Assembly (NCBI GenBank): GCA_040879965.1 | Contig: JBBDJI010000006.1 | Location: 1-39,906 of the forward strand | Reading direction: 5' to 3' | DNA from: Candidatus Babeliales bacterium | GTDB taxonomy: Bacteria > Babelota > Babeliae > Babelales > JACPOV01 | DNA: 39,906 bases | In this document: positions 16,570-23,082 of the stretch, in pieces | Layout: the number at the start of each line of letters is the position of its first letter | Position numbering within the stretch: the first letter of the stretch is position 1 | Made by a program: the position numbers and the translations under genes | Notes under the pieces: generated by a model | What the model was told of the DNA's origin: nothing | Seen by the model: the letters and a program-made list of their open reading frames with translations, nothing else | Databases searched by the model: none

Positions 16570-17328
16570 TTAGAATTGCCAGATTGAAGAAATAAATTGA
16601 TTACATAAAACAAAAGTCATTGCTCCAAGTGCCAAAAAGGGACCGAATGGAATTTTAACTTTAGTAAGGGATCGATTGTAAAATAAAATGATAAAAAACC
16701 CAGTAAAAGAGCCTAGGAGTGATGCAAGTAAAAGGGTAAACCACCAGCCAAAAAATCCAAGAAATGAGCCTATGCCTGCAAGAAGTTCGATATCGCCTTG
16801 TCCAAGGCCTACGCGCTTTGTAATTAAATAATAACTGTAAGATATAGTAAATAAAAATGTATAAGCACTGATTGAACCAATGAGGCTTTGCTCAATTGAT
16901 ATTGGCAAAAATTGAAAATAACTTAAACCTAAACTAATTGGTATTAATCCAAGCGTGACATAGCGAGAAAGCAATAAGTGTTCTAAATCGGTACGGATGG
17001 AAATAATTAATGCTGAAAAAAAGAAAAAGTATACCGCCCAATATTGTGGTTCAATAATATGAATTACTAATAAAGCTGATAATGCAGTAATTATTTCAGT
17101 AAAAGGATAAAGCCAAGAAATCGGCTTTTTACACGAACGACAATGTCCTTTAAGTAATAACCAGGAAATAATCGGAATATTATCATACCATGCGATAATT
17201 GTTTTACATTGTGGGCAATAAGAACGCTTAGTAAATAATGAATTTCCTGAAATAAGTCGATATGCAATAACGTTAAGAAAAGATCCCCATGATAAAAAAA
17301 AGGTAACCCAAACAAAAGTTAAGATGAT
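16570..17328 (-). CDS. pilD: Prepilin peptidase (A24 family), no canonical start codon
   Basis: The frame from the stop at 16570 reads upstream through a complete prepilin peptidase of about 252 residues. It has WGSFLNVIAYRL (14-25), two CxxC pairs (C38/C41 and C63/C66), the first catalytic Asp at D114 (ISIRTDLEH) and the GxGD motif with D179 (GLGQGDIELL), followed by more membrane helices. It cleaves the leader of type IV prepilins at the inner membrane. In the N-terminal 118 codons there is no ATG, GTG or TTG. The upstream in-frame stop lies inside rbfA, and the only AUN candidates are two ATC codons (17328, 17325) just after an AAGGAG and an ATT further up. I place the start at ATC 17328 or 17325. 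It overlaps the rbfA end, so coupling is likely. Confidence 0.85.
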   Translation of the reverse strand: MILTFVWVTFFLSWGSFLNVIAYRLISGNSLFTKRSYCPQCKTIIAWYDNIPIISWLLLKGHCRSCKKPISWLYPFTEIITALSALLVIHIIEPQYWAVYFFFFSALIISIRTDLEHLLLSRYVTLGLIPISLGLSYFQFLPISIEQSLIGSISAYTFLFTISYSYYLITKRVGLGQGDIELLAGIGSFLGFFGWWFTLLLASLLGSFTGFFIILFYNRSLTKVKIPFGPFLALGAMTFVLCNQFISSIWQF

Positions 17329-17693
17329 TCTCCTTCGTCTTTTATTTTTTCCATTAATTGCTCAAATCGTTCTTGTTTTTCGTAATGACTATCAAAAGTA
17401 AACCTTAACTCCGGTGTATAGCGGGCGTCAATTTTTTCTGCAATTGCTTTGCGCAAAGAAGGTTTGTAAAGTTTTAGAATTTCAAGAACATCTTTAAAGT
17501 ATGATTCTCCTTGTGGGGTGTAAAAGTAAATAGTACACATACTTTTATCTGGAGAAAGACTTAAGCGGCTTAGAGTTATTTCGCGTAATCGTGCATCATC
17601 TAGTGTGAGATGCAAGAATAACTGAGAAATTTCTCTAAACAACAAACGTTCTTTTTGTGCGCGTTTTCTATCTTTTAAATGGATATTTGCCAT
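17319..17693 (-). CDS. rbfA: Ribosome-binding factor A
   Basis: This 124-residue cytoplasmic protein binds the 30S subunit and helps late 16S rRNA maturation. It has a KH-like fold: an N-terminal RKRAQKERLLFREISQLF helix, a LREITLSRLSLSPDKSMCTIYFY strand region, and the C-terminal IAEKIDARYTPELRFTFD, typical of RbfA. The length is usual. It lies 8 bases after rpsU and overlaps the start of the prepilin peptidase. Confidence 0.93.
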   Translation of the reverse strand: MANIHLKDRKRAQKERLLFREISQLFLHLTLDDARLREITLSRLSLSPDKSMCTIYFYTPQGESYFKDVLEILKLYKPSLRKAIAEKIDARYTPELRFTFDSHYEKQERFEQLMEKIKDEGESS

Positions 17694-17701
17694 CAGATTA
17701 A

Positions 17702-17911
17702 CTAGATAAGTTTTTGTGCGGCCATTCTAATATAATTTTGCTTAATAGCACGCATGAGACGTTTACGTTTTTTTTGTGTTGGAGATTCAAAATAAACAAC
17801 ACGCTTCATATCGCGAACAATGCCTTCACGTTCAATCTTTTTTTTCAATTGACGTAATGCTTTTTCAATGTTGTGATTGACGTTTATAGAGATATTAGGC
17901 TTTTTGCTCAT
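17702..17911 (-). CDS. rpsU: Ribosomal protein bS21
   Basis: This 69-residue, strongly basic protein has the S21 pattern: an N-terminal strand (ISINVNHNIEKALRQLKKK), then IEREGIVRDMKRVVYFESPTQKKRKR. bS21 sits near the anti-Shine-Dalgarno region of the 30S subunit and assists initiation. The start is the ATG at 17911, with AAGGATG about 13 bases upstream, rather far. It is the first gene of a bS21-RbfA-prepilin peptidase run. Confidence 0.96.
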   Translation of the reverse strand: MSKKPNISINVNHNIEKALRQLKKKIEREGIVRDMKRVVYFESPTQKKRKRLMRAIKQNYIRMAAQKLI

Positions 17912-17967
17912 AGTAATATCAACATCCTTTCATTAATAATAGTAAGTTAGTATCTAATCTAATTTCT

Positions 17968-17996
17968 ATTGTAGGAATTTTTAATCAATTTGTCTA
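17968..17996 (-). promoter_or_regulatory. Sigma-70-type promoter of the rpsU-rbfA-pilD run
   Basis: On the minus strand, TAGACA (17996-17991) and TACAAT (17973-17968) are 17 bases apart, each a five-of-six match. They lie 57 bases upstream of the rpsU ATG. This assignment is by eye. Confidence 0.55.
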
Positions 17997-18017
17997 TTAT
18001 TTGCTTTAATCATAGCA

Positions 18018-19487
18018 TTAAAATATTCCTTTAATAGTACCCAATATGGTGGTTGAGCGATACGCATTTCGCTGTTGTAGGGGCCATTGTGCTGCAAAAC
18101 CGAGCGATAAATTGGGTGAAATTTCATAATTCATTGTAGTAGTAATAAATTGTGAAGCAAATTTAGTCAGGCATTCCTGCTGGCGTACCTCAAAAATTGA
18201 TGCCAAGCTTGGATCTTTCAGTGTTATATGATCTTCATCATGATTTACTACGACAAATTCAGCCCATGCAGAAAGTTTATCCAAAAATCTAAATGCATGT
18301 ATTGATACGCTAAAATGACTATTTCGTCCTGGTTGCAATCGCACATCGGTTGCAAAGGGGAAGACTCCGCTTTGGGTTGGGTCATTAGGTAATCGATATT
18401 TATCTACATCTCGAGCAAAAAAGTGCGTTATGCCGCCATGAAAGCCTATTTCTAGCGTTTCAATAAAATCAATATGAAACCCAGAAGTAAAACCAAGAGA
18501 ATAATGACCATTATTACCAAAAGGAGCGGCAAGAAAATTCATGCGATCAAGCTTTCTAGAACCTGGAATACTTCCTTCAAAATTAAAAAATGGTATGAGT
18601 AAGAATTCAGGCCAATCACAACAGCATTTGTTTAATTGGAAAACATGTCGAGCCCAAAGACTGAACCTGAGATCTTCAAAAGAGCTTTCACGGAAATCAC
18701 ATACATTGACTGTATTGCTCCGTTTTTCAATTCCTTGTTCCCGGAATATTCGATTTGCAGAAGAAGCACTCATTAACAGATCTTGGATTAAATTAATTTG
18801 TTCTTCAGTAAATTGTGGCGCTAGGCCTTCTTGGACTCCTTCTAGAAACATTGTTTCAGTAAAGCTTGGTGTTAAATCAATAAAATCAGTCAAAGTTTGT
18901 TTTATTTCAACATAACCGCCTTGTAGCATAAGGCCAAAATCTGGATGAGGCTGAACGCAAACTTCAAATCTGACACCGTTTTTACGATATTTAATTGGCA
19001 CGGTAAAAAAACCTACTCGTTCCATACTATCAGTTCGGATGAGATCTTGTGGAACAATATCATTAGGCATTACACCAAAAATTGTCTGCTTTGCTTCACC
19101 AAGACGCGTATTCATTAAGGTATTAGGGCAGGCGTTTGGATTTCCTACTGGTACTGGGCCATAGAGCATGCCCAGCATATGCCAGCGGCCTTCAAGATCG
19201 CCGAGCGGTACTTTTTCTCGATCATAGTTGCGACCTTTATTGGCTTTTTGGTAAATTCCTGAAAAAGCGATAGAAAAATAATCAAAACAACAAGCGCACT
19301 CATAATCACAAGGACATTCTTTTAAACACAATTTCGTTGATTCGAGTAAATAATTATAAGGATAAGTTGTTGAAAAAATAGGATAAGGATCATTTTTTGC
19401 TAAAGAACTTAATGGAAGCATCTTATGAGGCCATAAGACGATAAAACTAAATATCATCAATATAATCGAAAGACGGTCTCTGTTCAT
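18018..19487 (-). CDS. Outer-membrane beta-barrel-like protein
   Basis: This 489-residue protein is of no recognised family. The start is the ATG at 19487, preceded by AAGGAATAG; an in-frame TTG at 19502 is less likely. Residues 1-28 form a signal peptide. A cysteine-rich segment CPCDYECACC lies near residues 35-45. The protein ends LGTIKGIF, with a terminal Phe as in BamA substrates. A GNNGHYSLGFTSG segment near residue 325, about 20 residues after IPGSRKLD, resembles segments in the barrel-like proteins at 878-2509 and 35259-36992. A promoter and a 5'-end hairpin precede it. It is probably a surface or transport protein of the outer membrane. Confidence 0.7.
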   Translation of the reverse strand: MNRDRLSIILMIFSFIVLWPHKMLPLSSLAKNDPYPIFSTTYPYNYLLESTKLCLKECPCDYECACCFDYFSIAFSGIYQKANKGRNYDREKVPLGDLEGRWHMLGMLYGPVPVGNPNACPNTLMNTRLGEAKQTIFGVMPNDIVPQDLIRTDSMERVGFFTVPIKYRKNGVRFEVCVQPHPDFGLMLQGGYVEIKQTLTDFIDLTPSFTETMFLEGVQEGLAPQFTEEQINLIQDLLMSASSANRIFREQGIEKRSNTVNVCDFRESSFEDLRFSLWARHVFQLNKCCCDWPEFLLIPFFNFEGSIPGSRKLDRMNFLAAPFGNNGHYSLGFTSGFHIDFIETLEIGFHGGITHFFARDVDKYRLPNDPTQSGVFPFATDVRLQPGRNSHFSVSIHAFRFLDKLSAWAEFVVVNHDEDHITLKDPSLASIFEVRQQECLTKFASQFITTTMNYEISPNLSLGFAAQWPLQQRNAYRSTTILGTIKGIF

Positions 19488-19499
19488 TACTATTCCTTT

Positions 19500-19520
19500 C
19501 AAGACAATTGCAGTGTCTTG
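19500..19520 (-). other. 5'-leader hairpin of the barrel-like gene
   Basis: CAAGACA (minus strand, 19520-19514) pairs perfectly with TGTCTTG (19506-19500) around a 7-base loop. It sits at the predicted transcript 5' end and about 6 bases upstream of the Shine-Dalgarno. It may protect the mRNA 5' end. Confidence 0.45.
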
Positions 19521-19524
19521 TTAT

Positions 19525-19554
19525 CTTATAGCATCTTACCTAATGATCCGTCAA
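19525..19554 (-). promoter_or_regulatory. Sigma-70-type promoter
   Basis: On the minus strand, TTGACG (19554-19549) and TATAAG (19530-19525) are 18 bases apart, each five of six to consensus. Start of transcription would be near 19518, 31 bases before the ATG at 19487. Confidence 0.6.
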
Positions 19555-19563
19555 TTGCAAATT

Positions 19564-20766
19564 CTAGCTATAAAGATTGTCTATAATGCCTTTTAACGCA
19601 AAACAAAAAATTACACCAGCAGTAATCAAACCTATTACGGTTTTAATGTTTTCTTTTGATTGCCACTCCTTTTTTAAAGTAAGCAATGTAATCATGGATG
19701 TTGCAAATGCAAAGATAATAAATAAAGCAGTAAAACTAAAAAAAAGATCGATGTTTTTCAAGGTGAGAAAACTAATTAAGATGCAAACACCTACAAATAA
19801 TACTGCATTTTTTTGATTCATTAAATTTTTTTCAAATAATTGTTGAATAAATAAAGTTTTAAATTTTCTTAAATAAGAAATTAATAAAGCACTTGAAGAC
19901 CAAATCATAGAATGGATAGTACCAATAATGGCTGATAAAATTGATACATGAATACCAAAAATGAGCCATTTATTATGAGGGAAAATGGTTTCTAATATTT
20001 CAGATAAAGGCATTTGTAGGGATAAATAATGTAATGGTACTGCTAAAATTAATGAAGCAACAAAAAGCAAGTAGAGAATGCTAACTAAAACAATAGCAAG
20101 CGTAAGTGCGCGGGAAACATTCTTTTCAGGGTTTTTAACAACCGTAAAAAGAGATGCTGCACATTCAAAGCCAAAAAATCCAAAAATTACTGCTTTTGCA
20201 GCAGAAAAAATACTGATGACACCATATGGCATAAATGGCTGCAAATGAGAAAAATCTGCTTTTGTTAGGCATAAAATAATTGTTGCTAATAATGGAAATA
20301 CGGTCGTACAAATAAGAACCATTTGGCCTGCCTCAGAAAGAACCACGCCTAAAGTATTTAAAAAAGTTAAGGTAAATAATGTTAGCATTCCCCACGTATA
20401 TGGAGAAAAAAATGATAAATATTTATGCAAATAAAGACCCGCAGTTTGAGAAAGTAATCCCATAGCAATAAATAAACCGATAAGATAACTACCAGCTGAA
20501 AGAAGTCCTAAAAAATGCCCTCCCCATTGCTTACTGTAAGTATAAAAAGAACCTTCTTCTGGGTATAGTTTAGCTAACCGAGCGATTGAAGTTCCCATGC
20601 ACCATACTGCTACAATTACAAATGCATAAGTCAAAATTCCAGCTGGACCTACATTTGAAGCGAGTGCACTTGGAACAGCGAATACTCCTGATCCAATCAT
20701 TGCATTCATACCAACAATAGTTGCGATGGCCAGACCAATTTTATGTTTTTCAGCAGTAGAACTCAT
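19564..20766 (-). CDS. APC-family amino acid permease
   Basis: This 400-residue inner-membrane transporter has about 11-12 hydrophobic helices. The first unwound helix carries the APC signature IVGMNAMIGSGVFAVPSAL (about residues 18-36). YPEEGSFYTYSKQWGG lies near 68-83 and FGFFGFECAASLF near 195-207, matching helix 6 of the family. It imports amino acids by proton symport or exchange; the substrate is not readable. The start is the ATG at 20766 with AAGGAAAATAA upstream. For an organism with few visible biosynthetic genes, host amino acids are the likely cargo. It lies 76 bases upstream of the barrel-like gene on the same strand. Confidence 0.88.
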   Translation of the reverse strand: MSSTAEKHKIGLAIATIVGMNAMIGSGVFAVPSALASNVGPAGILTYAFVIVAVWCMGTSIARLAKLYPEEGSFYTYSKQWGGHFLGLLSAGSYLIGLFIAMGLLSQTAGLYLHKYLSFFSPYTWGMLTLFTLTFLNTLGVVLSEAGQMVLICTTVFPLLATIILCLTKADFSHLQPFMPYGVISIFSAAKAVIFGFFGFECAASLFTVVKNPEKNVSRALTLAIVLVSILYLLFVASLILAVPLHYLSLQMPLSEILETIFPHNKWLIFGIHVSILSAIIGTIHSMIWSSSALLISYLRKFKTLFIQQLFEKNLMNQKNAVLFVGVCILISFLTLKNIDLFFSFTALFIIFAFATSMITLLTLKKEWQSKENIKTVIGLITAGVIFCFALKGIIDNLYS

Positions 20767-20852
20767 TTATTTTCCTTGAGCAAGAATCAAATATTACGTA
20801 CAATCAATAAGGTTAAGAATAATTAAATATACAAAAAAAAGCACGAAAAATA

Positions 20853-21104
20853 ATGTCTCAACAATATTGTTCCTATTATCAAGCACAAGTTGAAAGAAAA
20901 AGAACGTGGCTTTTTGCCGGTATTTTACGCAGTTTTGAACACTTAGTTTTTGAGCGCACATTGGATAAGGAACAAAGTATTTTTGAATTTTTTGTTCCAT
21001 CTGATCTTGAATCGTATTTTGAAGATATTATGCTATTTTTTGAGCAAGAAGGATTAATTCATAACATGAAAAAATTACCGAATCGCTTAAAAAATGAGAT
21101 TTAA
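20853..21104 (+). CDS. Small protein, unknown
   Basis: This 83-residue protein has no signal peptide or membrane helix. It is rich in aromatic and acidic residues (SFEHLVFERTLDKEQ, IFEFFVPSDLESYFEDIMLFFEQEG), consistent with a compact helical fold. There is no Shine-Dalgarno before the ATG. Codon use matches the neighbours and the frame ends only 1 base before the convergent gltX stop, so the frame fits the layout exactly. The minus-strand frame over the same bases (20794-21000) is less protein-like. I assign no function. Moderate confidence that it is real. Confidence 0.6.
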   Translation: MSQQYCSYYQAQVERKRTWLFAGILRSFEHLVFERTLDKEQSIFEFFVPSDLESYFEDIMLFFEQEGLIHNMKKLPNRLKNEI

Positions 21105-21105
21105 A

Positions 21106-22536
21106 TTAAACAATATGTTGAATACGTTTTTTAATTTTTGCTGGTCCTAATAATTCTAACAATTCTTTTACTCCTGGGCCACTTGGCTTACCAGTTAAAA
21201 TTATACGAAACAATCGCCATGTATGTTTTAACGAAATTTGTTTTTCTTTGCACACTTTTGCTATTGCTTGATAATATAAATCAGGTGAATCAATTTTATC
21301 AATATGAGCAATAAATAGTTCAATAAGTTCTTGAACTATAATATCTGTTTCTTGTTCTAATAAATTTTTTTTACTTACCTCTGGTTCTTCAAAGTAAAAA
21401 CTTAAAAATGCCGGTGCATCTTGCAATGTTTTTAACTCAGGTTGAATGGTTTTAATAAGAGAAATCAATTTCTCTTGAGTAACTTCCTTTGCTTGTGGAT
21501 ATTTTTTTTCCAAAAAAGGAAGAATTTGTGTTAAAAGTTCTTGTGGCATATAACGTATGAGCCATTGATGATTAACCCATTTTAATTTTTCTACATCATA
21601 CCTGATGGCACTTGTTGAATGTATATCAGAAAAATCTATAGTTTTAATAAGCTCAGACATATTCATAATTTCTTTTTCAAATGAGCCGCCAATAATTGCC
21701 AAGTAGTTACAAATTGCTTCTGGTAAAAATCCAGCATGTTTTAAATCACGCAAAGAAAAACCAAAGTCACGTTTCGATAACTTTTTCCCTTCAACATTGC
21801 AAATAATTGGCATATGCCAAAAAATAGGAAGTGGTATATTGAATGCTTCAAATAGAGCAGCTTGACAAGGAGTATTTGAAATATGATCTTCTCCGCGGAA
21901 TATATGAGACATTTTCATGACCATATCATCAATTGCATTGGCAAATATAAATGTAAAGGTACCATTTTGACGAGTAAGAGGGAAATCAGAAAAATTAGAA
22001 AAATCAAAAGTGATAACACCACGTGCAAGATCGTTAATTTCAATCGTTTTATTTGTGATTAATTTAAAACGCCAAATAAATGGTTTTTTTTCTAATAAGT
22101 TTTTTTTAATTTCTTGTATTGAAAGTGCTAAACAGGTGCGATCATAACGTGGAGGTTGTTTAAGCGCAATTTGTCGTTTACGTTTTTTTTCTAATTCTTC
22201 TTGTGTGCAAAAGCAACGGTAGATTGCATTTTGCTTTTTTAACTGGTCTAATTTTTCTTGATAAATAGGAGCGCGTTCTGATTGAAAATATGGTGCATAA
22301 GGGCCGCCAATATTTGGACCTTCATCAAAAGTAAGGTTGAGCCAAGCAAGGTCTTCTAGAATTATTTTTGCACCAGGATCGAAATTTCGTTCAGGATCAG
22401 TATCTTCTATGCGCAAAATAAAAGTGCCTTTTTTTTGTTTGGCAAAAAGATAATTAAATAAAGCAATTCTCACACTTCCTAAATGTAAAAGGCCAGTAGG
22501 AGAAGGAGCAAAGCGAACCCGAACTGCATTTTCCAT
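21106..22536 (-). CDS. gltX: Glutamyl-tRNA synthetase
   Basis: This 476-residue class I aminoacyl-tRNA synthetase charges tRNA-Glu (and possibly tRNA-Gln if the organism uses the amidotransferase route). The HIGH region is FAPSPTGLLHLGSVRIALFN (about residues 9-28). FRGEDHISNTP lies near 213 and the KMSKS equivalent is KKLSKRDFG near 247. The C-terminal helical anticodon-binding domain is present and ends VKELLELLGPAKIKKRI. The length is normal. The start is the ATG at 22536; the weak GGA in CTATAGGATTTATT precedes it. Confidence 0.96.
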   Translation of the reverse strand: MENAVRVRFAPSPTGLLHLGSVRIALFNYLFAKQKKGTFILRIEDTDPERNFDPGAKIILEDLAWLNLTFDEGPNIGGPYAPYFQSERAPIYQEKLDQLKKQNAIYRCFCTQEELEKKRKRQIALKQPPRYDRTCLALSIQEIKKNLLEKKPFIWRFKLITNKTIEINDLARGVITFDFSNFSDFPLTRQNGTFTFIFANAIDDMVMKMSHIFRGEDHISNTPCQAALFEAFNIPLPIFWHMPIICNVEGKKLSKRDFGFSLRDLKHAGFLPEAICNYLAIIGGSFEKEIMNMSELIKTIDFSDIHSTSAIRYDVEKLKWVNHQWLIRYMPQELLTQILPFLEKKYPQAKEVTQEKLISLIKTIQPELKTLQDAPAFLSFYFEEPEVSKKNLLEQETDIIVQELIELFIAHIDKIDSPDLYYQAIAKVCKEKQISLKHTWRLFRIILTGKPSGPGVKELLELLGPAKIKKRIQHIV

Positions 22537-22690
22537 AATAAATCCTATAGTTTTCTAAAATATATTAGTAAAAGTGTACTTATCCTGTAGAAAATCGTCC
22601 AGTTTTGAATACATATTGTTAAGATAATTTTGACATCAGTATTCAAGTTTTGCTAGGTTTCCTCTCAGGAAATTAAAAAGGAGAAACGTA

Positions 22691-22975
22691 ATGAGTCAAT
22701 GTTTGCATATTACTTTTTCATTAGAAGAATCGAAAAAATTTTTACAAAATATAGTTCAAAAAAAAGCGCGTTTACTTGGTATAGAAGGTACAGCTCAGAT
22801 AGTAAATGGTAATGGTTCTTCAGTAAGAGTTTTGGCATGTGGTCCAAAAGATGTAATGGAAGATTTTATCGAAGCATTGCATAAAGAAGTGGCAAAGGAG
22901 ACGATCAAAGATATAGAGATTGAACCTTTTTTAAAAGAAAAAGATTTTAGAGGAGTATTTAGAGTAATAGAATAA
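22691..22975 (+). CDS. Acylphosphatase-like protein lacking the catalytic loop
   Basis: This 94-residue protein has the acylphosphatase-like ferredoxin fold pattern. After an N-terminal strand (CLHITFSL), a helix (FLQNIVQKKARLLG), then GIEGTAQIVNGNGSSVRVLACGP resembles the family's LxGWVxNxxDGxVEVxAxGP. The Asn position is kept. The substrate loop VQGVxFR with its essential Arg, normally between strand 1 and helix 1, is missing (SLEESKKF instead). It may therefore bind rather than hydrolyse acyl phosphates, or serve another role. The start is the ATG at 22691 with AAAGGAG upstream. It lies 105 bases before bamA, separated from it by the inverted repeat. Confidence 0.7.
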   Translation: MSQCLHITFSLEESKKFLQNIVQKKARLLGIEGTAQIVNGNGSSVRVLACGPKDVMEDFIEALHKEVAKETIKDIEIEPFLKEKDFRGVFRVIE

Positions 22976-23013
22976 AATTTTAATGAGAAAGCCTTTTTTT
23001 ACGGAAAAAAACT

Positions 23014-23082
23014 ACAATAATCCTAGTGCAAATTTAAATATATGCTAAACTAATGGCATGTCTATTGCACTAGGATTATTGT
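23014..23082. repeat. Perfect 18-bp inverted repeat covering the bamA ribosome-binding site and start
   Basis: ACAATAATCCTAGTGCAA (23014-23031) is the exact reverse complement of 23065-23082, with a 33-base spacer. The right arm contains the AGGA Shine-Dalgarno (23072-23075) and the first two bases of the GTG start (23081). If both arms are transcribed, the hairpin would hide the initiation region. One outer T-G pair could extend it. Confidence 0.85.

Noticed and set aside
17091-17315. 74-codon minus-strand frame starting with ATG upstream of the prepilin peptidase C-terminus
   Set aside because: It is out of frame with the peptidase; the other frame carries GSFLNV, both CxxC pairs and the first Asp, so this one is a shadow.
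20863-20874. AACAATATTGTT perfect palindrome
   Set aside because: It falls inside the coding frame of the small gene (Gln-Gln-Tyr-Cys) and is AT-rich; chance is sufficient.
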